Shown piece after piece: positions 1-8,520 of a stretch of DNA of 64,000 nucleotides. The position numbers were made by a program, and so were the translations under genes. How positions within the stretch are numbered: the stretch's first letter is position 1; each line of letters starts with the position of its first letter. Below the pieces are notes generated by a model. The model was not told the DNA's origin, made no database searches, and was given only the letters and a program-made list of their open reading frames with translations. Origin of the DNA: Methyloversatilis sp. RAC08 (GTDB lineage Bacteria; Pseudomonadota; Gammaproteobacteria; Burkholderiales; Rhodocyclaceae); assembly GCF_001713355.1 (NCBI RefSeq), contig NZ_CP016448.1:372001-436000 (forward strand), in the 5' to 3' direction.

Positions 1-285
1 ACCGTCGACGACGAAAGGGTGCGTCTGCTGACCGCGCTGACGCGCACGCTGTGCCCGGACGCCGGCGATATCGATGCCGCACAGGCGTGGGCCGGACTGC
101 GCCCGTGTACGCCGGGCAATGTGCCGCTGATAGGGCGCAGCCGCATACCGGGGCTCTGGTACAACACCGGCCACGGCTCGCTCGGCTGGACGCTGGCCTG
201 CGGCTCGGCCCGCCTGCTCGCCGATCTCGTCGACGGCGGCAGCTCGGACATCGAATTCCCCCACCTGACCGGCAAGCGTCACTGA
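1..285 (+). CDS. dadA: D-amino-acid dehydrogenase small subunit, C-terminal fragment
   Basis: The 5' end lies outside the window; about 94 C-terminal residues remain. The fragment contains WAGLRPCTPGNVPLIG and NTGHGSLGWTLACGSARLL. These match the C-terminal FAD-contacting segment of DadA-type enzymes of the DAO superfamily, where the second motif is nearly invariant as NTGHGxLGWTxACGSGRxL. The known role of the family is oxidative deamination of D-amino acids to 2-oxo acids, with electrons passed to the quinone pool. It ends 28 bp before the next gene on the same strand. A related glycine-oxidase-like enzyme cannot be fully excluded from the fragment. Confidence 0.85.
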   Translation, partial: TVDDERVRLLTALTRTLCPDAGDIDAAQAWAGLRPCTPGNVPLIGRSRIPGLWYNTGHGSLGWTLACGSARLLADLVDGGSSDIEFPHLTGKRH

Positions 286-313
286 CGCGCCGGCGCCCGA
301 GCGGACATTTCCC

Positions 314-1300
314 ATGCGCGCAGCCTTCTACGACCAGACCGGCCCTGCCCATCAGGTGCTGCAGGTGGCAGAGTTGCCCGAGCCGGTCCCGGCGGCGGGC
401 GAACTGCGGGTCAGGCTGCAGTGGTCGGGCATAAACCCGTCGGATGTCAAGGCGCGCGCCGGTCTGCGGGCCGGCGGCATGCCCTTCCCCCGCATCGTTC
501 CGCACAGCGACGGCATGGGCATCGTGGATGCGGTCGGGCCGGGTGTCAGTGCCGCGCGCCTCGGCGAACGGGTCTGGCTGTGGAACGCGGCCTGGGGTCG
601 TGCCTGCGGTACTGCAGCGCAATTCATCACGCTGCCGCAGGCGCAGGCGGTCACCCTGGCTGACCCGATCAGCGGCGAAGCCGGTGCCTGTCTGGGCATT
701 CCGGCGACCACCGCGCTGCACGCACTGCTGACGCTCGGCGGCGTGGCAGGCAAATCGGTTCTCGTGGCGGGCGGTGCGGGCGCGGTCGGTCACTACGCCG
801 TGCAGTTCGCAAAGCTGCTCGGCGCGCGGCAGGTCATCGCGACCGTCAGCAGCGCGGCCAAGGCCGGGCTTGCCCGCGACGCCGGTGCCGACCGGGTCAT
901 CGACTACCGCACCGAAGACGTCGCCGCGCAGGTGGCCGACGCAACCGGCGGCCGCGGTGTCGACCGCAGCGTCGAAGTCGACGTGGCCGCCAACGCCGTC
1001 ATGGACATCGGACTGGTGCGCCCGGGCGGCGAATGGATCGTCTATGGCAGTGGAACGCCGCAGTTCGCGCTGCCGTTTTTCGCACTGGCGGCGCGCAATA
1101 TCACGCTGCGCGTGATCCTCGTCTACACGCTGGACGAAGCCGAACGCCGCGCGGTGATCGACACCCTGACCCGGCTGCTGGCGACCGGCCGCGTGATCCA
1201 CCACATCGCCGAACGCCTGCCTCTGGCGCAGATCGCCGACGCGCACGCCCGGATCGAACAGGGCCAGGTGGTCGGCAACATCGTGCTGGCACTCGACTGA
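314..1300 (+). CDS. NADPH:quinone oxidoreductase-type (zinc-independent MDR) dehydrogenase
   Basis: A complete 328-residue medium-chain dehydrogenase/reductase, the usual length for quinone oxidoreductases. The N-terminal GroES-like domain carries the family pattern SGINPSDVKARAG near residues 38-50. The Rossmann domain has the nucleotide-binding loop AGGAGAVGHYAVQFAK at residues 152-167, as in QOR. The Cys/His ligands of zinc alcohol dehydrogenases are not evident, so a zinc-independent NADPH-linked quinone or enone reductase is most likely. The substrate cannot be told from sequence. It follows dadA by 28 bp and may be co-transcribed with it. Confidence 0.85.
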   Translation: MRAAFYDQTGPAHQVLQVAELPEPVPAAGELRVRLQWSGINPSDVKARAGLRAGGMPFPRIVPHSDGMGIVDAVGPGVSAARLGERVWLWNAAWGRACGTAAQFITLPQAQAVTLADPISGEAGACLGIPATTALHALLTLGGVAGKSVLVAGGAGAVGHYAVQFAKLLGARQVIATVSSAAKAGLARDAGADRVIDYRTEDVAAQVADATGGRGVDRSVEVDVAANAVMDIGLVRPGGEWIVYGSGTPQFALPFFALAARNITLRVILVYTLDEAERRAVIDTLTRLLATGRVIHHIAERLPLAQIADAHARIEQGQVVGNIVLALD

Positions 1301-1453
1301 GCTTCGGGCATCCGGGTGCGCAGCCGTGCGCACATTGGATGTACGATGGTGCTGCGTTGCCGTGCGCGTTGGCGGGCCCGCGACGGCAGCGCGACCCGGC
1401 ATGCAGACGGACATCCGCGTCGCCTCACTCTGGAGCCCCCGGGAGGACGGAAC

Positions 1454-2089
1454 ATGACTTCGAATGTGACGCCGGGTGTGACGTCGAATCTGACGTCAAT
1501 ACGCCGATACGGCTTCGCGATGATTGTGGCCGCGGGTTGCCAGACAGCATCGGCCGGCGAAGCGGGTCAGACACCGTGCGACCTCGTCGACACCGCTGAT
1601 CTCGCCGAAATGGGCTTCGGCATCGAGCGCCGTCCTGCCACCGACGTGCTCGATCTCTACAAGGGACAGGCCGATGCGCCGGTCGATACCCACACCGAAA
1701 TCTGCACTTTCCTCGCCGGGCGCAGCGGTGACCGCATGGGTCTGCAGCTGACGATAGAAACCTTTGGCGAGCGGGTGACACCGGCACAGCTCAGCGCCTG
1801 GACGGCCCTGATCATGAAGGACGACCCGGCTTACTATTCATCAACCCGGGTCGGCGACGCCTACTGCGAAACCGGCGAATTCGACCTCATCGACGAGCGC
1901 ACGGAAGCGCGCGAAGGCACGCAGCACTTCGTGTCCTGCGACGCACTCGAGCCCTTCGGCAACCATCGCGTCAATCTGTACTTCCAGGCGCCTGAATTCA
2001 AGGCGCTGCTGCCGAGCCTGGAAGAGGTGAAGGCGCTGCTCGACAAGGCGACCGGCAAGGTCAGGACACGCGGCGCGATCAGCATCTGA
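1454..2089 (+). CDS. Hypothetical exported protein
   Basis: A 211-residue protein of unrecognised function. I chose the ATG at 1454 because GGGAGG sits 8-12 bases upstream; in-frame starts further upstream lack this. The N-terminus has a short hydrophobic stretch (FAMIVAAGCQTASA) that resembles a weak signal or lipoprotein-like peptide. After it come acidic and aromatic segments with cysteines (for example PCDLVD, EICTFLAG, YCETGEFDL and FVSCDALEP) that could form disulfides in the periplasm. There is no recognisable catalytic motif. It ends just before a strong hairpin shared with the convergent BON gene. Confidence 0.6.
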   Translation: MTSNVTPGVTSNLTSIRRYGFAMIVAAGCQTASAGEAGQTPCDLVDTADLAEMGFGIERRPATDVLDLYKGQADAPVDTHTEICTFLAGRSGDRMGLQLTIETFGERVTPAQLSAWTALIMKDDPAYYSSTRVGDAYCETGEFDLIDERTEAREGTQHFVSCDALEPFGNHRVNLYFQAPEFKALLPSLEEVKALLDKATGKVRTRGAISI

Positions 2090-2110
2090 CGTTTCGTACC
2101 GCGCACGTGA

Positions 2111-2145
2111 CGAGGCCCCTGCGCACGATGTGCGCAAGGGCCTCG
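2111..2145. terminator. Strong hairpin between convergent genes
   Basis: CGAGGCCC at 2111-2118 pairs with GGGCCTCG at 2138-2145, and GCGCAC at 2121-2126 pairs with GTGCGC at 2130-2135 around a GAT loop. The hairpin sits in the 77-bp gap between two convergent genes. That placement suggests a bidirectional terminator, although no long T-run follows on either strand. Confidence 0.55.
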
Positions 2146-2166
2146 GGTGCTGCGGACGGCTGCGCC

Positions 2167-2481
2167 TTACTTCAGGCGCATGTCGTTCTTGACCGACTTG
2201 ACGCCACCCACGGCGCGCGTCACTTCGATCGCTTTCGTGATGTCCGCGGCCGAACTGACGAAGCCGCTGAGCTGAACGACACCCTTGAAGGTTTCGACGT
2301 TGATCTCGGCGACCTTCAGTGTCGCTTCGTTCAGGATGGCCGCTTTCACCTTCGTGGTGATGACGCTGTCGTCAACATACTCGCCAGTACCTTCCTGCTT
2401 GGAGGTGGCAGCGCAGCCCACGGCGCCGGCAAGGGCAACGGCCAGAAAGGCGGCCGACAGATATCGTTTGATGTCATGCAT
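2167..2481 (-). CDS. BON-domain lipoprotein (OsmY-like)
   Basis: A 104-residue protein. The start at 2481 is supported by AAAGGAG 8 bases upstream. The N-terminus is a lipoprotein signal ending in the lipobox AVGC, so the mature protein would be a lipid-anchored envelope protein. The rest is a single BON domain, visible as DDSVITTKVKAAILNE, then VNVETFKGVVQLSGFVS-like strands and VGGVKSVKNDMRLK at the end. BON domains in OsmY-type proteins bind membranes and protect the envelope under osmotic stress. It is the first of several stress-type envelope genes in the next 30 kb. Confidence 0.85.
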   Translation of the reverse strand: MHDIKRYLSAAFLAVALAGAVGCAATSKQEGTGEYVDDSVITTKVKAAILNEATLKVAEINVETFKGVVQLSGFVSSAADITKAIEVTRAVGGVKSVKNDMRLK

Positions 2482-2677
2482 GGAAAACTCCTTTGAAAAC
2501 GGCTTTACGAGCGCCTGACGTCGCTCGGCAGGACGTCGCACGCAGGCGTTCGATGAACGGCACGAGCGCTTGGCCACCCTGTCTGTCAGGAAATGTCCGG
2601 CCATGCAGCATCGCTGGCCGGAACGTTCACAGCATGCGCTCGCCATAGTTGTACGTCGGTGCGCTGGCGTACAGAAA

Positions 2678-3127
2678 TCACGGCATCAGCGCCATCTCGG
2701 CGGGCAGGCGTTCCAGCTGTTCCGCCTCGATGCAGCGGCACAAGGTTTCCGACGTCCGGGGCATGCCCGGCAGCGCCGACGCAGCGTCGACGCCGGCCCG
2801 GCACATCAGCCACACCCGCACATCCGGCCTCATCTGGCGGACAAGGTCCAGCATGTCGACGCCGGCGCCCTCACACAGACGGCCGCCGAGCAGCACCGCC
2901 TCGATCTCGGCCCGGCCAAGACGCTGCAGCGCATCGGGCAATGTGGCCGCCCATTCGACGCGCAGGCGCGAGGTGGCCAGCGCCGTCAGCGCAAGCCGTA
3001 TCCGGCCTGCTCGCGCAGGGTCGGGTTCAAGCAGCAGGATCGTTCGCGGCACCCGCTGTCCGATGCTGTCGCCTGACAGACACAGACCGCCGTCAGGCGT
3101 CTCGACGACGGTACGGTCCGGAATCAC
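2678..3127 (-). CDS. Pseudo-receiver (response-regulator-like) protein
   Basis: A 149-residue protein starting with GTG at 3127; the GTGA overlaps the stop of the upstream small ORF, suggesting translational coupling. Residues 28-120 resemble a CheY-like receiver: RTILLLEPDPARAG supplies the beta1 acidic pocket, and EIEAVLLGGRL is the beta3 segment. The usual phosphoacceptor aspartate of beta3 is replaced by glycine (about residue 81), so phosphotransfer is unlikely. No output domain is attached. It is the last gene of an apparent csbD, zinc-ribbon, pseudo-receiver operon. A role as a protein-protein adaptor is inference. Confidence 0.6.
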   Translation of the reverse strand: MIPDRTVVETPDGGLCLSGDSIGQRVPRTILLLEPDPARAGRIRLALTALATSRLRVEWAATLPDALQRLGRAEIEAVLLGGRLCEGAGVDMLDLVRQMRPDVRVWLMCRAGVDAASALPGMPRTSETLCRCIEAEQLERLPAEMALMP

Positions 3128-3318
3128 TTGCCCGGCGTCGCCGAGTGATCGGCGCCCGGCCGTTCAACCGCTGCGATCCGCAGATTGCCCTCCCAGACAC
3201 AATGAATCGATTCGCAGCGAAAGCGCTGTATCGATACGAAGCGACTGATCAGGCGGTCGACGAACCGCCGTCTGATGCGGCAGATCGCTGACGCGCAGCG
3301 CGGGCAGACACGCTTCAA
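3124..3318 (-). CDS. Small zinc-ribbon-like protein
   Basis: A 64-residue ORF with a likely TTG start at 3318. It has CPRC at residues 5-8 and a second pair, C35 and C40, with basic and aromatic residues between them (RIRRRFVDRLIS, QRFRC). This resembles small zinc-ribbon proteins found in proteobacteria, although the second pair is spaced four residues apart rather than two. Its start overlaps the csbD stop (TTGA) and its stop overlaps the start of the next gene (GTGA). Both arrangements argue that it is really translated. The molecular role is unknown. Confidence 0.5.
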   Translation of the reverse strand: MKRVCPRCASAICRIRRRFVDRLISRFVSIQRFRCESIHCVWEGNLRIAAVERPGADHSATPGK

Positions 3319-3545
3319 GGCAGCCTGTCGGGCGTTCGGGTGCTGTCTTCGTTCAGCTTCTCGAACTGTTCGATCTGCTGTTCCGCTTCGTCCTTCGTGA
3401 TGCCGTACGCTTCCTGAATCCGGCCCGCCAGTTCGATGCGCTTGCCTGCAATCACGTCGAGCTGATCATCGGTCAGCTTGCCCCATTGCGACTTGACCTT
3501 GCCCTTGAATTGCTTCCAGTTGCCTTCGGCGATATCCCAGTTCAT
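3315..3545 (-). CDS. CsbD family stress protein
   Basis: A 76-residue small acidic protein. It begins MNWDIAEGNWKQFKGKVK and contains QWGKLTDDQLDVIAGKR, the signature of CsbD-like proteins. CsbD in Bacillus is a sigma-B-dependent general stress protein, and homologues in proteobacteria are strongly stress-induced; the biochemical role is unknown. AAAGGACATGAA precedes the start. It heads a coupled set with the zinc-ribbon and pseudo-receiver ORFs downstream. Confidence 0.93.
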   Translation of the reverse strand: MNWDIAEGNWKQFKGKVKSQWGKLTDDQLDVIAGKRIELAGRIQEAYGITKDEAEQQIEQFEKLNEDSTRTPDRLP

Positions 3546-3624
3546 TTCATGTCCTTTCGTTCTTCATTTACACCTTGAACGCCGCAGGCAAGCCGCCTGC
3601 ACGCGTTCTGCGTGACGACGACCT

Positions 3625-3957
3625 TCAGCGGCGGCGCATCAGCAGCGCCACCAGCAGCCCGGCCGCAGCGGCCACGCCGATTGCCTTCCACGGGTTTTCG
3701 CTGACATAGACCCGCGTGTTGTCGGCTGCGCGGGACACCTTGTCCGACACCGCATGCGCCGCGCGATCGAGACCGGCACGGGCATCGGACAGACGCGTTT
3801 CGATCTTCGTACGCGCCGCAGAAATTTCGCTCGCCGTGCTGTCGATCACCTGCTTGACCAGGGCGTCGGCGTCGCTGACCACTGCCTTCACATCACTCAC
3901 CAGCACATCCTTCTTGCCCTGGATGCCTGCGTCACCACCGTTGAAATCCGTATTCAT
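3625..3957 (-). CDS. DUF883 (ElaB/YqjD-type) membrane-anchored protein
   Basis: A 110-residue protein with an N-terminal amphipathic, coiled-coil-prone region (residues 15-75). It ends in the DUF883 tail: YVSENPWKAIGVAAAAGLLV followed by a short hydrophobic stretch and RRR. In E. coli, YqjD and ElaB of this family bind ribosomes and anchor to the inner membrane by this C-terminal helix, in stationary phase. GGAGACAAG precedes the start. It is flanked by other stress-type genes on the same strand. Confidence 0.9.
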   Translation of the reverse strand: MNTDFNGGDAGIQGKKDVLVSDVKAVVSDADALVKQVIDSTASEISAARTKIETRLSDARAGLDRAAHAVSDKVSRAADNTRVYVSENPWKAIGVAAAAGLLVALLMRRR

Positions 3958-4213
3958 CTTGTCTCCTTTGGAAAAGCGCAGTCAGCGGGCGGGCACAGCC
4001 CGGACACCCGCCAGCGCGTTGAAGATCGGTTGGAACCGCCGGCTGCCGACCACCCTGCCGGCAAGGTTCGACCCGCAATGACAAGTGTGTGCCGCACGGC
4101 AAGCCGTGTCTGTTCGGCAGCGAACGCAGCGCGGAAGCATCGCTCTCCGGCGGGCGGCGGCGAGTGCATCACCGGTACGTGCGCGCTGCAGGCGTCCGTC
4201 CTGCAACGCCGGA

Positions 4214-4441
4214 CTACTTCCCGTCGCTGCGGGTCGCATCCTTGATGCTGTCGCCGGCTTCTTCCATCTTGTCGCCCGCCTTCTCCGCCGCATCACCGAT
4301 CGCGTTCGACGTATTGCCGACGGCGGCATCCAGCTTCTTGCCGGCGGTTTCGGCCGGGCCTTCCTTCTGGCAACCCGACAACACGGCAAGGAACAGACCG
4401 GCAACCATCACGGCACCCAGCTTTTGTGCATTCTTGTTCAT
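4214..4441 (-). CDS. Small lipoprotein
   Basis: A 75-residue protein with a signal peptide ending in the lipobox LSGC at about residues 20-23. The mature part (KEGPAETAGKKLDAAVGN onward) is short, charged and alanine-rich. It looks helical, with repeated AGxKxxxA-type heptads similar to small envelope proteins of the YqjD or late-embryogenesis-like kind. GGAGTGTCTG lies just before the start. No enzymatic motif is present. The neighbourhood suggests an envelope stress role. Confidence 0.75.
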   Translation of the reverse strand: MNKNAQKLGAVMVAGLFLAVLSGCQKEGPAETAGKKLDAAVGNTSNAIGDAAEKAGDKMEEAGDSIKDATRSDGK

Positions 4442-4546
4442 CAGACACTCCGTCGTTCAACTGCATGCGTGACAGGGAGGCATGCAGCGTGACCGCTTCC
4501 GGTCACGCCGCATGTCTCCCTGGATTGGGCCGAAGCAATGGCCCGC

Positions 4547-4762
4547 TTACTTCTTGATTTCGCGTCCGATCAGGCCACCGACGGCGGCGCCGCCGACCGT
4601 GCCCACGGCGCTGCCGCCGGTCAGTACCGCACCGCCAACCGCACCCGCACCCGCACCAATGGCGGTGTTGCGATCACGCGCCGACATGCCCGAGCAGGCG
4701 CTCAGACCGACGAGCAGTGCAGCACTGATGGCAATCGTTGCAATATTCGATTTCGTATTCAT
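4547..4762 (-). CDS. Glycine-zipper lipoprotein (OsmB-like)
   Basis: A 71-residue protein with a lipobox LSAC at about residues 20-23. It is followed by a glycine-zipper segment (AIGAGAGAVGGAVLTGG, then GTVGGAAVGGLIGREIKK). This is the pattern of OsmB/YmgG-type lipoproteins, whose glycine zippers insert into membranes. The family is commonly osmotically induced. It lies in a run of minus-strand stress-type genes, each with its own short leader. Confidence 0.85.
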   Translation of the reverse strand: MNTKSNIATIAISAALLVGLSACSGMSARDRNTAIGAGAGAVGGAVLTGGSAVGTVGGAAVGGLIGREIKK

Positions 4763-4825
4763 GATGTGACCTCGTATCCGGGTATCGCGGCCGGCTGGCC
4801 GCGAGGTGCTGCCTGCGCGACCGAC

Positions 4826-5437
4826 TTATTTGCCGGCGCGCATCTTCGCCGCGTCGATGCAGCGATCCTTTGCGTCGCCCGCCAGGCTGTCGCATTTTTC
4901 CTGCTCGACGTCATAGCGGGCGTCGACCTTTTCTTCCTTCGCTTCCTTGCGCGTTTCGGCGTTCTGCTCAGCCGCTTTGCTGCGCGCGTCACTCGTCTTT
5001 TCGCCGGCTGCGGTATTGCTTTCCGACATCTTCAGCTGCGCCGTCGCATCGGCCTTGGCGGTCGTCCGTGCGGCCTTGGCTTCCTCGACGCAGACATCCT
5101 TCGGGTTGCCGGCGAGGTCGTCGCAACGTTCCTTCGCTGCCATGTAGACCGCATCGGCACGCGCCACGCGAACGTTGTAGTTCGCCGTTTCGGACGGCGC
5201 ACGTTTCGCTTCCAGATTGGCCTTGGCGATCTTTTCGGCCCCCTTTGCTTCTGCCTCGCAGATGTCCTCGGCATTGCCGGACAGCGAATCGCAGGCCTTC
5301 TCGGCTGCCTTGTAGTCAGACGTGATCTGCGCCCTGGCTGCCTTGTGATCGGCCTTGGTCATCGATTCGGCGATGGCGCCGGTGCTGAAGGCAAGGCCGA
5401 TGGCAAGCGCCAGTGCGTGGGTTCGGAGTGTGTTCAT
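4826..5437 (-). CDS. Exported protein with three paired-cysteine repeats
   Basis: A 203-residue protein. The start at 5437 has GAGG 8-11 bases upstream. A signal peptide ends near AIA (about residue 23). The mature part is highly charged and probably a long helix. It contains three copies of a short cysteine motif: ACDSLSGNAEDIC, RCDDLAGNPKDVC and KCDSLAGDAKDRC, with eight residues between the cysteines of each pair. Alanine/lysine-rich spacers (about 50 and 73 residues) separate the copies. The arrangement suggests helical hairpins closed by disulfides in the periplasm. I do not recognise a named family; such proteins are sometimes mislabelled TolA-like because of composition. Confidence 0.7.
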   Translation of the reverse strand: MNTLRTHALALAIGLAFSTGAIAESMTKADHKAARAQITSDYKAAEKACDSLSGNAEDICEAEAKGAEKIAKANLEAKRAPSETANYNVRVARADAVYMAAKERCDDLAGNPKDVCVEEAKAARTTAKADATAQLKMSESNTAAGEKTSDARSKAAEQNAETRKEAKEEKVDARYDVEQEKCDSLAGDAKDRCIDAAKMRAGK

Positions 5438-5707
5438 GGGTGTCCTCATATCGTGATCTGCCGTCGCGTCGCAGGCGCGGCCGAAGCGGCCACTGCATGG
5501 ACGGACCCGGACCTGTGCGTCCCGGCAACTGCAAGGTACGCAGCCAAACCGATGCTGTCTGTCTGCTGACACACAAAAGCTATGTGCGTCACCGAGCAGA
5601 CGTTTGTCACTCGAGGCCTCGCAATGAAGGCTGCATTTGCGGACCGGCTGCGCCAGCCAGGCGCAGCGGGCGCGCTTCCGGCCACCCGACCTTGAGAACG
5701 GACACCC

Positions 5708-6973
5708 ATGATCCCCGACAGCCGGGCCCTGATCTTCACTCTGGCAGCTGTCAGCTTCCTTCTCGTGAATCTGGAACTGCCCGCCGACAGCCGGCTGACG
5801 CTCGGCGCGTTCAGTCTGGGCAGCGGGGTCACCGCACTCTCGCTGATGGCCGCTGCAGCGGTACTCGGCGCACGCTGGCAATGGGTCGAAACCGCTTTCG
5901 GTGGCCTTGACCGCGCATATCGAACACATAAATGGCTGGGTATCTGGGCACTCGTGTTCGCGTCGGCTCACCTCATGTTCAAGGCCGACGGCGACGGCTG
6001 GACCAAGGCGGCCATGTTCGCACTCGACCCGGCCGTCGCAAGACTGGCCCGACAGTCCGGTTTCGTCGCCCTGATGCTGCTGGTTCTGCTGGCACTGAAC
6101 CGGAACATTCCCTACAGCGTCTGGCGCTGGTGGCACAAGCTGGCCGGGCCGGCACTGCTGGTGGTGGTGTTTCACGCCCTCAGCATCAAGTCGCCGATTG
6201 CCCTGGTCAGCCCGGCAGGTGTCTGGCTGGCGGCGCTGTGCGGTCTGGGCCTGGCCGCTGCGGTCTACAAACTTCTTCTGTATCCGCTGATGTCGCGTCA
6301 CGCGGCGTATGAAATCGTGGCCGTCGAGCACGGCCCCTCGGCTGTGCACCTCGACCTGCGCCCGCTGGGGCAACCGATCCGGTTCGAGGCCGGGCAGTTC
6401 GCCTTCCTGTCGCTCAGCGAGGATGGACTGCGCGAACCGCATCCCTTCACCATCGCCTCGGGTAGCCGGCAGGACGGCAGGATCCAGTTCGTCATCCGGG
6501 CTCTGGGTGACTACACGCAGCGACTGGTCTCGCGTGCAAGGACCGGCATGCACGCAGACCTGTATGCGCCATTCGGGCGTTTCGAGCGCCTGCCCGACTC
6601 GCGCTGCGAAATCTGGATTGGCGGCGGCGTCGGCATCTCACCCTTCGTCGCGTGGCTGACCGATGCCGGTGCCAGAGATTTCGACCGGGTCAGCCTGTTC
6701 TACTTCTGCAGTCCCGGCCGCGACTTCCCGGACATCGACAGCTTGCGCGGACAGGCCGATGCACGCGGTGCGGCGTTCTTTCCGATCAAGGGGGGCGGCG
6801 CCGACCCGGCGTTCGGCCATGCGCTCGATGCGCTCGTGTTCGCGAACCCGCCAGCGACGATCGACATCAGTTTCTGCGGTCCGAAAGCCTTGTTGCAGGC
6901 GGTTCGCACCCGGATGAAGGAAAGCGGCATCCCGGCCGGCAACATCCGCTACGAAATCTTCGAGTTCAGATGA
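5708..6973 (+). CDS. Ferric-reductase-like transmembrane oxidoreductase
   Basis: A 421-residue membrane flavoprotein. Residues 1-200 form about six hydrophobic segments. Histidines expected to bind heme lie in YRTHKWLGIW, FASAHLMF, WRWWHKLAG and VVVFHALS, as in ferric-reductase-like transmembrane domains. The cytosolic half has an FAD-binding beta-barrel with HPFTIASG and an NAD(P)-binding module with GGGVGISPF. The likely function is transfer of electrons from NAD(P)H across the membrane to an external acceptor; the acceptor is unknown. Its last 25 bases overlap the convergent esterase gene. Confidence 0.85.
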   Translation: MIPDSRALIFTLAAVSFLLVNLELPADSRLTLGAFSLGSGVTALSLMAAAAVLGARWQWVETAFGGLDRAYRTHKWLGIWALVFASAHLMFKADGDGWTKAAMFALDPAVARLARQSGFVALMLLVLLALNRNIPYSVWRWWHKLAGPALLVVVFHALSIKSPIALVSPAGVWLAALCGLGLAAAVYKLLLYPLMSRHAAYEIVAVEHGPSAVHLDLRPLGQPIRFEAGQFAFLSLSEDGLREPHPFTIASGSRQDGRIQFVIRALGDYTQRLVSRARTGMHADLYAPFGRFERLPDSRCEIWIGGGVGISPFVAWLTDAGARDFDRVSLFYFCSPGRDFPDIDSLRGQADARGAAFFPIKGGGADPAFGHALDALVFANPPATIDISFCGPKALLQAVRTRMKESGIPAGNIRYEIFEFR

Positions 6974-8247
6974 TGCTGCAGAAAAAAACGCATCATCTGT
7001 CTCGATGCATCCGGTCCGGTCGCATCGGTATGGGGCTGCGTCCCGTCTCCGCCGGTCCATGCATGGCCGGCGCCGTGAATGATCCAGCGCTCGCACCGGC
7101 TCGCGCCTGACGCGCCGAACGCGGCGGAACGGGTGTAGCCGCGCTGCCCTTCGCCCGCAGGCGTGGCCTCGGACGATGCATGCCCGCTCGGCGCATCAGC
7201 GCCCGACGGATCCGATGCGGCATACAGCGCATCGGCGTTCGACGGATGCACGGTGGTGTCCGCGTCGCCGTGGAACACGATGCACGGCAGACGGACGGCA
7301 CCGTGCTCGGTCGGCGACAGCACGTCCGGCGGCAGCGCATCGGGCCCCGACGCCATCACGCGCATCGCCGACACGGCGTCGTGCGCACGTCCGGCTGCAA
7401 TGCCTGAATGCACGCCGAGTGCGGCAAAAAGGCCCGGATAGTCGCGCGCAAGCACCGCCGCCATGGCACCGCCGGCCGACATGCCGGCGATGTACACGCG
7501 CGCCGGATCGATATCCTGATCCTGCATCACCCGGCGTATGAGGCGGGCGATCAGGGCCGCGTCACCCGCGCTGTTCGACACGTCCTGCAGGACGTACCAG
7601 TTCCAGCAGCGCAGCGCATTCGCACCCATCGACTGTTCCGGGTACAGCACGACAACGCCCGAATCCTCGGCCACCTCGTTCATGCGCGTGCCGGCGGCGA
7701 ATTCGGCGGCGCCCTGATTGCAGCCATGCAGCATGACCAGCAGCGGTGCGGGGCCGGCGGTACGGAACGCAGGTTCGTACACCATGTAATGACAGTCGAC
7801 GCCTTCGACCGGGCGTCCGGCCCTGAATGGGCCGATCAGCCGCCCGACCCGCCGGCCGTCCGGCGCTGTGAGGTCGCCGAAGCCTTCAGCCACCGCTGAA
7901 TCCGGTCGCGCAGGCGCCAGACGGTGGAGATCGTCTGCCGTGCGCACGGCGGCGATCCTGACCATTCTCATCATCGCGCTGCCCAGCCTTGCCAGCCGCG
8001 CGTGCTGGCGTTGCCAGAAGGCTTGCCAGCCCGTTGCTGGCTGGTGCGACCTTCGCCCTGCCCCGCCCGCATGAGCCGGCGCCGCGTTGCCCGCCATCGG
8101 CGGGACGCGACGCGCGATGCGCCGGCCGAGCAGGTCGAGCTTGCGCTCGTAGGCATCATCATCCGGATCGCATGATGCGAGTTCGTCCAGCAGGCGCCGG
8201 ATGACCCGTCGTCGCCGGGTGTGTTCGATCTGTGGGCTTGTTTGCAT
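6949..8247 (-). CDS. PHB depolymerase-family esterase
   Basis: A 432-residue protein. I chose the ATG at 8247, which has GGGGA upstream; the in-frame reading further upstream is low-complexity. After a basic N-terminal region of about 150 residues comes an alpha/beta-hydrolase of the PHB depolymerase/feruloyl esterase type. It has the oxyanion segment VMLHGCNQ, the nucleophile elbow AGMSAGG, the acid in FHGDADTTVHP and the histidine in HGAGHAWTGG. No clear signal peptide is present, so an intracellular or poorly exported esterase is likely. The 3' end overlaps the convergent reductase gene. Confidence 0.85.
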   Translation of the reverse strand: MQTSPQIEHTRRRRVIRRLLDELASCDPDDDAYERKLDLLGRRIARRVPPMAGNAAPAHAGGAGRRSHQPATGWQAFWQRQHARLARLGSAMMRMVRIAAVRTADDLHRLAPARPDSAVAEGFGDLTAPDGRRVGRLIGPFRAGRPVEGVDCHYMVYEPAFRTAGPAPLLVMLHGCNQGAAEFAAGTRMNEVAEDSGVVVLYPEQSMGANALRCWNWYVLQDVSNSAGDAALIARLIRRVMQDQDIDPARVYIAGMSAGGAMAAVLARDYPGLFAALGVHSGIAAGRAHDAVSAMRVMASGPDALPPDVLSPTEHGAVRLPCIVFHGDADTTVHPSNADALYAASDPSGADAPSGHASSEATPAGEGQRGYTRSAAFGASGASRCERWIIHGAGHAWTGGDGTQPHTDATGPDASRQMMRFFLQHHLNSKIS

Positions 8248-8520
8248 GACGGTCCCCGGGGCAGCGCAAGCGTGACCCCGCTCCGACGGATGGCCGGAAC
8301 GCAGGCGTGCGGCGCCAGTGCAGCCGGAATCTGCGCGGCAGGCGGGATGCCGTCTGTGCGCTGCCGTACTGCGTCGGCCCGGCGCACCGGTGCGCACCGG
8401 CACGGATGTGCGCAAACAGACAGACGGCAGATCCGCCAGCGCTCAGGCTGCACGCAAAGCTTCACCACCACTGTCCGCCACCCGGCCGCAGTCGATGGAC
8501 ACATTGCCCAGGGAAACACC

